Of a DNA stretch of 64,000 bases, positions 54,279 through 62,731 are shown one piece after another; position 1 is the first letter of the stretch, and each line of letters begins with the position of its first letter. The position numbers were made by a program, and so were the translations under genes. The notes beneath the pieces are model-generated. The model saw nothing but the letters and a program-made list of their open reading frames with translations. It did not search any database and was not told the origin of the DNA. This stretch comes from Martinezella tropici (lineage in GTDB: Bacteria; Pseudomonadota; Alphaproteobacteria; Rhizobiales; Rhizobiaceae): positions 62,001 through 126,000 of the forward strand of contig NZ_VNIP01000004.1 of the NCBI RefSeq assembly GCF_008370325.1. The letters run 5' to 3'.

Positions 54279-55166
54279 ATGAAGCGCGAAGACCTGAACG
54301 AGATGCTGTGGTTTCTGGCGGTCGCGGAGGAACGGAGCTTTACGAAGGCCGCGGCGAAACTCGGTACGTCCCAGTCCTCGATCAGCCACGCGGTCAAGCG
54401 CCTGGAGGCTCGCATGGGACTTCGCCTTTTGGCGCGCACAACCCGCAGCGTCGTGCCTACGGACGTGGGAGAGCGGCTTATCCGGTCGCTTGCACCACGA
54501 CTTGCGGAGATCGAGACCGAAATAGACGAACTCATGGCGTTTCGGGACAAACCTTCCGGCACCGTGCGCATGACGCTCTCGGACCATGCTCTCAATAGCG
54601 TCGTCTGGCCGAAGCTGCGTCCCGTCTTGAAGGAATATCCGGACGTAAGGCTGGAGCTGAACATCGATAACGGCTTTCGCAACATCGTGGAGGAAAGGTT
54701 CGATGCAGGCGTCCGGCTTGGCGAAAGCCTGGACAAGGACATGATCGCCGTCAGGATCGGTCCCGATTGGCGTCTCGTCGCCGTCGCATCGCCGGAATAC
54801 CTTTCCGTGCATGGGATTCCGGACCATCCGGAGGAGCTTGTAACCCACATCTGCATCAATCATCGGCAGGCACGATCGGGTGGTCTCTATGCGTGGGAGT
54901 TCGACAAAGGCGGCAGGGAATTACGCGTGCGCGTCGATGGGCAGCTGACCTTCAACACCTCTTACGCGATGATCGATGCAGCCCTCAGCGGATACGGTAT
55001 CGCTTACTTGCCGGAAGATCTGGTTCAAGCGCCGATCGCATCGGGACGGTTGGTTCAGGTTCTGGACGATTGGTCGTCGGTCTTTCCCGGCTATTATCTC
55101 TACTATCCGAGCCGGCGGCAGAATTCGCCCGCATTCAGGATCGTTATCGATGCCCTCCGGCAGTGA
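54279..55166 (+). CDS. LysR family transcriptional regulator
   Basis: A 295-residue regulator with GGAGATGAGAG before the ATG. The HTH is EMLWFLAVAEERSFTKAAAK then GTSQSSISHAVKRLEARMGL. The effector domain includes VRMTLSDHALNSVVWPKLRP and FDAGVRLGESLDKDMIAVRI, typical of the CrgA-like subgroup. It most likely controls the divergent MFS transporter gene. Confidence 0.92.
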   Translation: MKREDLNEMLWFLAVAEERSFTKAAAKLGTSQSSISHAVKRLEARMGLRLLARTTRSVVPTDVGERLIRSLAPRLAEIETEIDELMAFRDKPSGTVRMTLSDHALNSVVWPKLRPVLKEYPDVRLELNIDNGFRNIVEERFDAGVRLGESLDKDMIAVRIGPDWRLVAVASPEYLSVHGIPDHPEELVTHICINHRQARSGGLYAWEFDKGGRELRVRVDGQLTFNTSYAMIDAALSGYGIAYLPEDLVQAPIASGRLVQVLDDWSSVFPGYYLYYPSRRQNSPAFRIVIDALRQ

Positions 55167-55282
55167 GGGTCGCGACCGCGGGTGCCCGTCGCGGGCGAAC
55201 TGTGTCGAAACGCGCGTGCGATTATTCCGCCAGAGCTTGTTGAGCGCATTTTCTGCCGCCGAAGGATTGCCCAAATAGCGCT

Positions 55283-56338
55283 TCACCTCGTCCGAAACAG
55301 AACCGGCCAATCTCCGAGTTGGCTGCCGCCGCAGGTGCCCTGATAGGATACCGCCGCCAACTGAAACCACGCGCCATCCCATACCCATTCGGCGGTGAGC
55401 CCACAATCGCCAACTGCGCGCCCCCTGCCTGCCATCTGCAATGATCCCGTATTCATATCGAAGCCCGGTTCCGTCAGTATTTTCATTTCGGTTCCGTCAC
55501 CGCCGAGAGGAAGTTTCGGCTGAAACGGAATAGGGGCACCATTTCCGTTCCGCGGCACGATGAAAGCCAGCGACGATCCTTGATAAGCGCCCATGATGCA
55601 AGGAATGAACACAAGGGCGTGATCTGCGTCGAGCGGGTAAGCTTCTTCCTTGAGATCTTCCCTCGACGCGTCGACCTGGCATTCTTCCGCCTCAAACACG
55701 GCCTTGCCGGAATTTTTTGCTTGCAGGATAAGCTGCTGTTTTTCCGCATCCGATAAAGCGATATCAATCTTTCGGCGAGCGACGATGGGCAGGGCGGGTG
55801 CGGCTGTCACGCTCGATGCGGGAGCAACCCCTCTCTTGATCAGAGCGGTCACATTGCCGAGGCGGCCTTGACGATCATCCATATGCAGCAGAGCGGCGAC
55901 CATGCCATCGAGCGGAATCACGGCTTTATCGGCCCCAACCTCCAGCTGGGTGGCGTTGCGTAAACCGGAAAGCAGCTCCATGACCGCCGCGGGATCGCTG
56001 CTCGAGATCGTTGTGAGATTTTCGTCGAGGCTGAGCTGCCATGCCGATCCAAAATGCAAGGATGTGCCATCGGCGCGAAAATCGTTCAAGCCGACCGGAA
56101 ATGGGACTCCAATCGTCACTTTCGTGAGCGCGTCGGGACCGGCGGCGCGATGAAAGTGCATATCGGGACTGCTTATGACGCCATTCCTGAAGCCCTTGGC
56201 TTCGCAGGTCAAACCGTTGTCGCATGCAATCAGCCAGGACTTGTAACGATTATAGGAGGGATCCGCCGCGTTTGCCGTGCCGCCCAGAGCAAGGCTCACC
56301 AGCAGGAATACCATGAGGCGCTTGTGGAGATGCTTCAT
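55283..56338 (-). CDS. DUF1176 exported protein
   Basis: A 351-residue exported protein. Signal peptide KRLMVFLLVSLALGGTANA. The family signature is YKSWLIACDNGLTCEAKGF at the N-terminus and GRGRAVGDCGLTAEWVWDGA near the end, with several paired cysteines (SYQGTCGG). DUF1176 proteins are periplasmic and uncharacterised. AAGGA precedes the ATG. It is transcribed alone. Confidence 0.85.
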   Translation of the reverse strand: MKHLHKRLMVFLLVSLALGGTANAADPSYNRYKSWLIACDNGLTCEAKGFRNGVISSPDMHFHRAAGPDALTKVTIGVPFPVGLNDFRADGTSLHFGSAWQLSLDENLTTISSSDPAAVMELLSGLRNATQLEVGADKAVIPLDGMVAALLHMDDRQGRLGNVTALIKRGVAPASSVTAAPALPIVARRKIDIALSDAEKQQLILQAKNSGKAVFEAEECQVDASREDLKEEAYPLDADHALVFIPCIMGAYQGSSLAFIVPRNGNGAPIPFQPKLPLGGDGTEMKILTEPGFDMNTGSLQMAGRGRAVGDCGLTAEWVWDGAWFQLAAVSYQGTCGGSQLGDWPVLFRTR

Positions 56339-56498
56339 GCAGATTTTCCTTATCGATCACGCCTCGAATGAAGTTCGACTTTTCTAATTTAGAAAATGCA
56401 CTCGGATAAACACCCAATACGTACAACCGGCCTATTGCCACAAGCTATGGTTCGCCTATGTTTGCTTCGCAGGCCAAACGAGGGCCGGGATTGCATTC

Positions 56499-57557
56499 AT
56501 GGCGCAGACTTCGTCCGATTTAATCTACAATTTTTCGACCCTCAATTTTCCCGAGAAAGATCGGTTTCATCTTTGGGTCAAGGACAATCACTGCGACTGC
56601 AGGTTACGGGACTTCGAATCCGGCCCATTCGACGCGGAGGCGACCGGTGCCGCGTTTGGTCCGCTCATCCTGTCCGGCCGAAGGCTGCTTCACCAAGGCC
56701 GATCTCCCGCCTATGAAGTTCTGAGATCCGAGCAGCGCATCCGGACCGACGGATATGACTTCTATCGATTTACGTCAATTCTGAGTGGCCGCTTCACCTA
56801 TCGGTCGACCGACGCTTCATCGATCAAGACGGCTGGCGACTTGTTCATACTAGATGCCGCCCAGGTCAACGATTGCCTGGTCGAGGCCGACAATACTATT
56901 TCGATTGCCGTTCCGCGGGATTTGTTGCCGAGCCAAACAGCGCTCCTGCACGGGCATACGATTTCAACTGGCGTCGCCCAGCTCCTCACAGATCATCTCG
57001 TTTCGCTGTTGCGCAATCTCACCAGGTTGCGGCCGCAGGAAATCCCCTATGTGGTGCAATCGACACTGCAGCTCCTGACGGCCGTGGTTTCGTCCGCATC
57101 CGATGCGATGCAGGCGGCAGCCGGTCCGATACGCGAGCTGTTACTTGGCCGCATCTTGCGCTACCTCGATGCCCATTTGCTCGAATCCGATCTGACACCG
57201 GACCGAATTTGCCGTGATATCGGGGTCTCGCGCGCGAAGCTTTACCATTTGTTCGAGGGCAATGGGGGCATCATGCGGCAGATACAGCGCAAGCGCCTGC
57301 GCCGGGCCTATCAGATGCTGGCGAATCCGAGCGGGCCGAGGCTCCATATAGCGGAGCTAGCGTGGAAACATGGTTTCTCGAACGAGAAGTACTTTTATCG
57401 TCTCTTCAAGGCTGAATTCGGCCATACGCCGGGCGAGACGCTGGAAATCATGTCTCGCCCGAATCTAGCTTCAGGATCGATTGCTCTTCATCCCCGCGAG
57501 AATCCGGTCGACGGCCCCTTGGGCTGGACGTTGCCCTTTGGTGTGCCGGACCGCTAA
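56499..57557 (+). CDS. AraC family transcriptional regulator
   Basis: A 352-residue regulator with an N-terminal sensor of the AraC-binding-like type (about 30-210) and a C-terminal double HTH (LTPDRICRDIGVSRAKLYHL, then HIAELAWKHGFSNEKYFYRL). The C-terminal 30 residues are an extra tail after the HTH. It shares the general layout of the regulator at 18368, with similar ALYELF/KLYHLF recognition helices. Target unknown. Confidence 0.87.
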   Translation: MAQTSSDLIYNFSTLNFPEKDRFHLWVKDNHCDCRLRDFESGPFDAEATGAAFGPLILSGRRLLHQGRSPAYEVLRSEQRIRTDGYDFYRFTSILSGRFTYRSTDASSIKTAGDLFILDAAQVNDCLVEADNTISIAVPRDLLPSQTALLHGHTISTGVAQLLTDHLVSLLRNLTRLRPQEIPYVVQSTLQLLTAVVSSASDAMQAAAGPIRELLLGRILRYLDAHLLESDLTPDRICRDIGVSRAKLYHLFEGNGGIMRQIQRKRLRRAYQMLANPSGPRLHIAELAWKHGFSNEKYFYRLFKAEFGHTPGETLEIMSRPNLASGSIALHPRENPVDGPLGWTLPFGVPDR

Positions 57558-57700
57558 GGTCGTTTGCGCGAGCATGAGATGTATGAAAGTACACTCGAAA
57601 TGGACATGAGCAAACCGGCCGCTGGTCAGCATGCCTTGAAGGATGTTTGGCCCTTCATTAGAAATCGCTGAGTTTTTCAACTGATCGGCATCTTCCACCC

Positions 57701-58576
57701 ATGCTTGCCTCCAAATGTTTCTCCATTTTCTCGGTGGGCTATGGTCTGCTGATCTTCATCATACTGATCTCGGCGGGTTCGTTTGCCGTTCCAGCGAGCG
57801 CGAAGGACCGGATTGCCCTGAAATCCGAGGTGCCGGGTCTGAAGATCACCCGTCTTGCAAAATTGCCCGAGGTGCCGGACTCGGACTCCTCCGGAGCGCC
57901 GTCATGCGGCGTATTGCCCGAGACCAAAAGCGCGGGCGGCAAGATTGCCTCCGATCTCGGATGGGGCGTGACCGGCGAGGCGAAACTCGGCCCCTATGAG
58001 GCCGTCAGCTTCGCGGGCGAGTTCGACCAGGCGACCGGTTCGGCCTGCGCCATAGACCAAGGCAACATTGCGCTCTTTGACGGTTCGAACCTGCTGGCTC
58101 TGATTTATGCCGAGAAGAACAGCAAATTGACGATCGGCAGGATCACTGCGGTCACCGATCATCTGCGTATTCTCGACGGCGATCTCGTGCAGATGCCTAT
58201 TGGCGAGATCAAGCTTGAAGGTGGGGATGTGGAGGTGAAGCCGCTGGCGGCCGAGGAACAGGTTTGTGACGGCAAGGCGGTGGTGCCGAACGTCTATGGC
58301 AAGCCCATCACCGAAGCCCGACAGGCAATCATTGCCAAGGGGTGGGAGCCATTTCAGAGCCCGTCGCCATCCTACCCGGATCCTTTCGGCGATAGTATTC
58401 GCAAGATGGGGGTCGTCGAGACGACTGATTGCGCCGGCACCGGTTTCGCCTATTGCAGTTATTTCTACCGCAAGGGCGACATGGAGCTGGATGTGAGCAG
58501 CTTTGGAGACGGGACACCAACGGTTTCGGATTATGACACGGTCTGCGAGCGTTCGAAATGGCATAAGGCGCAGTAG
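57701..58576 (+). CDS. Exported protein with a PASTA-like segment, hypothetical
   Basis: A 291-residue protein. The N-terminal hydrophobic segment (YGLLIFIILISAGSFAVPA) is a signal peptide or anchor. The middle (about 60-180) is a beta-rich domain of unknown family. At about 190-215 VPNVYGKPITEARQAIIAKG resembles one PASTA repeat (V-P-x-V-x-G-x-x-x-x-x-A). The C-terminal part has several cysteines (TTDCAGTGFAYCSYFYRKGD). No clear ribosome site. Role unknown. Confidence 0.6.
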   Translation: MLASKCFSIFSVGYGLLIFIILISAGSFAVPASAKDRIALKSEVPGLKITRLAKLPEVPDSDSSGAPSCGVLPETKSAGGKIASDLGWGVTGEAKLGPYEAVSFAGEFDQATGSACAIDQGNIALFDGSNLLALIYAEKNSKLTIGRITAVTDHLRILDGDLVQMPIGEIKLEGGDVEVKPLAAEEQVCDGKAVVPNVYGKPITEARQAIIAKGWEPFQSPSPSYPDPFGDSIRKMGVVETTDCAGTGFAYCSYFYRKGDMELDVSSFGDGTPTVSDYDTVCERSKWHKAQ

Positions 58577-59115
58577 CGGCTAACGGCCGGCGCGTTTCCT
58601 CGGAATTCAAGCTCGATCGGCCTTGCTTGGTGACCTTGCGCACCTCCTTAGGAGGAGAGACTGCCATAGGTCGTCTTTTCCCACTCCAGCCGAGTGCAAA
58701 TATCCGGGTACGGTTGTTGGCTGTGTGAAATTCTCAAGATTGGAACCTACGTGCACTTGTTATGGACGAGACTGCACAAGATGAACGAGTTGCCGTCGTT
58801 GCTCGAGAGAGTTTTGCTGCTATCTTACTGAAATGGAATGGAAATTTGTCAGGAGCCGCAATTCTTTTTCAAAGCCTGCAATGGTGGCAATTATGTGCGG
58901 GAGTATAGGCGGGTATACCGCTGAGGTCGTCATTCATTCATCGCCGTGGCTGTCATAACGCGTTACGCTCCCTATTCCCCGCGCGAAACGAGCGCTTTTC
59001 AGCGCTGTCGGGAACCAAGGGACAGACCGCCGCGCAGTCGCAAAGCTCGGCCGTGACCACGGCATGAGCAATCACGGAAGTATGCATCAGTCATCCGTCA
59101 ACAGAGGAAATTCCC
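58577..59115. other. Intergenic region without a recognisable gene
   Basis: About 540 bases. There is a short palindrome CCTCCT-T-AGGAGG near 58640 and AGCGCT inverted copies near 58990. Open frames are short and without family features. The last 25 bases include the AGAGGAAA site of the next gene. Confidence 0.45.
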
Positions 59116-59523
59116 TTGCGTAAGATAATTTGCGCTTTTGCATTTGTCGCACTCTCATTCACGTCCGCAGCAGCCAGCGTATGTTCGCAGCACTACCAGA
59201 GCAGCGGCGTTCCCCTCGTCACAGGTGTGACTTATAAGACCTGGATGGAATTCCCCTCCGTCGGCCCAGCTGCTGCCTTCGATAAGGTATCGAGGGCGGT
59301 CCTGGCCGAAGGTTTTGTGGATGTGAATGTCGAGAAACAGCTCGGCACACTGACAGCTCAACAGGAAACGACCGGATCCGGCCGCCCGCAGACCTTGCGC
59401 GTCGTCGTCCGTAAGAGCGGCAAGGGCAGCCGTGTCGATGCCGTTTTCATGGTGCCGCAGGGACAGGTTGCTCCCAGCATGAGCGACAATCTCTGCCGTG
59501 TCGTCAATGCGGTGGCTGAATAA
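59116..59523 (+). CDS. Small exported protein, hypothetical
   Basis: A 135-residue protein with a TTG start preceded by AGAGGAAA. Signal peptide MRKIICAFAFVALSFTSAAA. The mature part is about 115 residues with alternating strands and helices (AFDKVSRAVLAEGFVDVNVE, TLRVVVRKSGKGSRVDAVFM) and two cysteines. No family assigned. It is the only clear gene in this stretch and lies beside a decayed chrA. Confidence 0.6.
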   Translation: MRKIICAFAFVALSFTSAAASVCSQHYQSSGVPLVTGVTYKTWMEFPSVGPAAAFDKVSRAVLAEGFVDVNVEKQLGTLTAQQETTGSGRPQTLRVVVRKSGKGSRVDAVFMVPQGQVAPSMSDNLCRVVNAVAE

Positions 59524-59567
59524 GCACTGCGGCCATCGCCAAAAGTACTTGGCGATGGCCGCATATC

Positions 59568-60024
59568 TCAAATGAAAGAGAGGTCGATGCCTCCCGCGCC
59601 TATCAGGAGCACGACCACCCATGGTGGCGCGCGCCAAGCGGCGAGCAGCACGAAGCCCGTCATCGCCAACGCAAAATCATAGGCTTTAGAACGCACTGGT
59701 CCAAACCGGATTATAAAGCGCTGCGGCAAGAATCCCGACGACCGCGGCATTTGCACCGCGCAAGACTGCCTGCGCTAGGGAATAGCGACGGAAATCATCC
59801 CAGAACGGCAGGGCGCCGATCAATAGCAAAAGACCTGGCAAGAAGATCCCGACAAGCGCAATCGCCGCCCCGACGATGCCATGCGGGGGTGGGTCTGTCA
59901 CGGCGCCGGGATGCGCCGCGAAGGTGAACAGCGGTCCTGGGACTGCCTGGGCTGCGCCATAGCCCGCCAGGAACGTGTCGGCATTGACCTAGCCGGTGTT
60001 GACTACCTCCGCCTCCATTCGCCT
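59568..60024 (-). pseudogene. chrA: Decayed chromate transporter ChrA
   Basis: On the minus strand the C-terminal third of ChrA is readable with breaks. EAEVVNTG is followed by a TAG where tryptophan is usual, then VNADTFLAGYGAAQAVPGPL, then GAAIALVGIFLPGLLLLIGA and ALYNPVWTSAF ending in a stop. One frame over, KAYDFALAMTGFVLLAAWRA continues to 59568. So it has a nonsense codon near 59991, a frameshift near 59690, and no N-terminal 300 residues. Confidence 0.7.
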
Positions 60025-60122
60025 TGATCGCCTCGACAATCTTGAAAACCCGGAACCAATTTGGTTGCACGCCAGTTAGGATCAAACGGAAGAAGGAGAA
60101 AAAACAGGGATAGGAGAACAAC

Positions 60123-60578
60123 ATGTCGAATGTTTCGAGAACGGGAACCGACGATGTCAATAATGCAACTAGCCGCACAAGATTCGGACGCTCCGTCGAG
60201 AGCAAGGCCCAATTGCGGGATGCAGCTACCCTTTCATCGGCAATCGATGGTACGGAAACGCTGAATATCTATCGCCTGGAACCTATCGCTGCTCCGGAAG
60301 ACCCGCACTGGGACAATGCGCCCAATCAAGGCACGGTCATCGTGGCAGCAAGAACCGCGGGCGACGCACGCATTGTAGCGGCGGGCAACGAGCTTGATTT
60401 TATGGAAGTCGATGCAGCACCCGCCGAAGGTGTCACGACCAGTAACGCGAGCGCGTTTCGAGACGACAAACTTTACACCGTCATCGAGATCGACCGTGGC
60501 CGAACCGACCTGAAACGGGGCATATTGGAAGGCGAGGTCTCGGTCGATACGATTGTTCCCGCGCAGGTCGGCCGTTGA
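60123..60578 (+). CDS. Hypothetical protein, 151 aa
   Basis: A soluble acidic protein of 151 residues with GGAGAA before the ATG. It opens with a polar stretch, then ETLNIYRLEPIAAPEDPHWD, a compact domain (GTVIVAARTAGDARIVAAGN) and a C-terminal part with DKLYTVIEIDRGRTDLKRGI. No signal or span. Family not recognised. Confidence 0.6.
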   Translation: MSNVSRTGTDDVNNATSRTRFGRSVESKAQLRDAATLSSAIDGTETLNIYRLEPIAAPEDPHWDNAPNQGTVIVAARTAGDARIVAAGNELDFMEVDAAPAEGVTTSNASAFRDDKLYTVIEIDRGRTDLKRGILEGEVSVDTIVPAQVGR

Positions 60579-60752
60579 TCGTCCAGTCTAAGGTCGAGCC
60601 TCTTGGTGTCGGAGCGGATAGGGTGGTGCAATCAAGTCGTTGGAACAAATCTATCAAATCGCCCGTTGCGTTCACAGGAGCGCCCATGTGCCGGCGGCCA
60701 GCGTTCACCGAACATCTTTTTCCGATCTGATCTTTTGTTAACGGAGCGAAAA

Positions 60753-61103
60753 ATGCCCGAGCGAAATGAGTCACCAGCGGTTCAATCCCTGCGGAAAGAA
60801 CAGAAGCGGCAGCAAAGAAGCAGGCCGGCAAGCGAATTTGACAAAGCGCTTGAAGGCACCTTTCCCGCCTCGGATCCGGCTTCGGCGACGCATACCTCAG
60901 CCCTGGGCGGTATTGCCCTTGAGGATAAAGCTGGAGATGTGTCAGGAGGTGGCCCTGCGCGCCGGGAGGATCAATCCGACTCCGCAATGGAATCAAACAC
61001 CGATCTCGGTACTTTTGGGGTTGAGCGGCGAATTCGCGAAAAACCCATCGCTTCCGTTCTGGCTGCCATGGCAATAGGATTTGCTTTCGGGTTGACGCGT
61101 TGA
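60753..61103 (+). CDS. Small membrane-tailed protein, hypothetical
   Basis: A 116-residue protein, mainly polar (many Lys, Arg, Ser, Asp; FPASDPASATHTSAL), ending in a short hydrophobic tail KPIASVLAAMAIGFAFGLTR. That tail resembles the C-terminal glycine-zipper tail of DUF883/ElaB-type ribosome-associated inner-membrane proteins. The ATG at 60753 follows GGAGCG. The likely topology is a soluble protein held to the membrane by its C-terminus; that is inference. Confidence 0.55.
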   Translation: MPERNESPAVQSLRKEQKRQQRSRPASEFDKALEGTFPASDPASATHTSALGGIALEDKAGDVSGGGPARREDQSDSAMESNTDLGTFGVERRIREKPIASVLAAMAIGFAFGLTR

Positions 61104-61214
61104 AGATGCTTGCCGGCAAGCTTCCTATCCCGCCAGATGACGAAAGCGGCCGCTTCCTTGAATTGCTGCGATGGTCCGCTACATCCGCCTCCATAAGATC
61201 GGAGGAGATCTGCC

Positions 61215-61457
61215 ATGCCCCATCGCGCTCCCACAGGAAGTGATTGCCGAATGCTCGCGGAAGCTGTGTTGCAATGGTATTGCTTCTACGAAGTGCCGCC
61301 GGATGACGAGGCTTCGAGCGCCCTCGTCGGTGCGGCCCTCGAATTCTTTCGTGATGGTTATCAAACGACAGAGGACATTGCCGTGATGTTGATCGGAACC
61401 TACATCGGCATCTGGCCGACGAAAATCAACGCGCCCACGTCCGCCGCCATTCACTAA
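61215..61457 (+). CDS. Small hypothetical protein, 80 aa
   Basis: An 80-residue protein with a strong GGAGGAGA site 7-8 bases before its ATG. Sequence is acidic in the middle (EVPPDDEASSALVGAALEFF) with aromatic residues, and it has no signal. The stop overlaps the end of the convergent SnoaL-like gene by 4 bases (61454-61457). Family unknown. Confidence 0.5.
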   Translation: MPHRAPTGSDCRMLAEAVLQWYCFYEVPPDDEASSALVGAALEFFRDGYQTTEDIAVMLIGTYIGIWPTKINAPTSAAIH

Positions 61458-61870
61458 TCCTGACGACCTCTCGCACGGTCTTCTGAGGAGACTTGTGGGG
61501 TGTCCTCGATGTCGAAGCGTGCGATCTTGCCGTTCGCCATACGAAAGATGTGCATCACGCGTTTGTCCTTCAATCCATGGGCCTGGTCCTTCAGCGGCTG
61601 GCCTTCAAGATCGAATATGGACTGGATTACCTCGACGGCGATGACATCATCACCGCTTGTCTGAATGGCAACCGGTTCGACATGTGGGCTGATGACCGTC
61701 CATTGCCGTGTCCAATAATCGCGCACGGCCTCACGCCCATGGACGTGGCCTCCCTCCATGCCGTTGGCCCAAGAGACATCGTCGGCAAGCTCGACGAGCA
61801 CGCCGTCAATGTCTCTTGCGTTGAACGAGTCATAGATGCGCTTGATAAGTTGCCTATAGGTTTCCGACAT
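61454..61870 (-). CDS. SnoaL-like / NTF2-fold protein
   Basis: A 138-residue cytoplasmic protein of the SnoaL/NTF2 fold. The opening IKRIYDSFNARDIDGVLVEL, then HGREAVRDYWTRQW, and KRVMHIFRMANGKIARFDIE are typical. Members include isomerases, hydrolases and stress proteins; function here unknown. It is divergent from the MarR gene, whose probable operator lies between. Confidence 0.85.
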   Translation of the reverse strand: MSETYRQLIKRIYDSFNARDIDGVLVELADDVSWANGMEGGHVHGREAVRDYWTRQWTVISPHVEPVAIQTSGDDVIAVEVIQSIFDLEGQPLKDQAHGLKDKRVMHIFRMANGKIARFDIEDTPQVSSEDRARGRQD

Positions 61871-61940
61871 ATCGTTTCCTCAAGCTGGATTGAAACCATC
61901 GCTGGGCAGGATGAAGCCGAACTTGCCAGCGCTTTCGCCA

Positions 61941-61968
61941 ATATATATATGTACATATGTATATCGCA
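61941..61968. promoter_or_regulatory. A/T palindrome between SnoaL-like and MarR genes
   Basis: ATATGTACATAT (61947-61958) is a perfect 12-bp palindrome within a longer A/T alternating stretch, and ACATATGT (61953-61960) overlaps it. It lies in the 125-base gap between the divergent genes, the usual place for a MarR operator that controls both. Confidence 0.5.
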
Positions 61969-61995
61969 GTCAACACAGGCAAGGGAAAGGCTGAA

Positions 61996-62457
61996 ATGCA
62001 AGACGACGTGCTTTCGACGCCGGGGCATCTCATTAGTCTCGCAGCGCGCGGGTTTGCCCGTCTAAGCGAGGCGCGCTTGAAGCCTCTTGGGTTTGGCGTC
62101 GGCCAATTGCCGGTGCTGGTCGCGCTGCGGAACGGCAAGGCAAGCACGCAGCGCGATCTTGCTCGCTTCGCCAAGGTCGAGCAGCCGCCGATGGCGCAAA
62201 TGCTCGCCCGCATGGAGCGGGACGGTTTGATCGAGCGAAAACCGCACCCGGAGGACGGGCGAAGCAGCCATATAAATCTCACGAAGGCTGCGAAGAAGCG
62301 CATGCCTGATGCGATCGAAACCCTGTTCCAAGGAAATCGTGATGCGCTGGACGGGTTTACGGAAGAGGAAGCGGCACAATTCGTTGCCCTACTCACCCGG
62401 CTGATCGCAAATCTGGATCAAATCACCGGCGCTGAGCCATCATCACACACATCCTAG
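61996..62457 (+). CDS. MarR family transcriptional regulator
   Basis: A 153-residue regulator. The start at 61996 follows AAAGG by five bases; a longer frame to 61957 overlaps the palindrome and is not preferred. The winged HTH is in STQRDLARFAKVEQPPMAQM then ARMERDGLIERKPHPEDGRS, with helical dimer arms on both ends. It is divergent from the SnoaL-like gene and may also influence the MHS transporter gene downstream. Confidence 0.9.
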   Translation: MQDDVLSTPGHLISLAARGFARLSEARLKPLGFGVGQLPVLVALRNGKASTQRDLARFAKVEQPPMAQMLARMERDGLIERKPHPEDGRSSHINLTKAAKKRMPDAIETLFQGNRDALDGFTEEEAAQFVALLTRLIANLDQITGAEPSSHTS

Positions 62458-62564
62458 GCTTCGACGAAGCCGAGCAAACGACCATGCGGGTAAAAGCCGA
62501 GCCGGCGCGATGCGTCGCCGCAGGCCATGCGTCGAGCCATCGCGAAACGGTAGAGCTTTACAAA

Positions 62565-62578
62565 ACGAACTAGTTCGT
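62565..62578. promoter_or_regulatory. 14-bp perfect palindrome upstream of the MHS transporter gene
   Basis: ACGAACTAGTTCGT, 154 bases before the transporter ATG. The symmetry is of the kind bound by TetR-type repressors, but none is encoded near it in the window. Confidence 0.35.
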
Positions 62579-62731
62579 ACATTATTGCCCAGAGGAGTGA
62601 GGAATGCTGCCTTGGCAGCACCGATGACCGTCAGGATGAACTTGAATGTCCTGCGAGCGAGTGCGGGTAGAACCCGGATGCACCCGGTCGCGGCGCTCTT
62701 TTGACATCGGAATTCTTCGGGAGGAACGACA

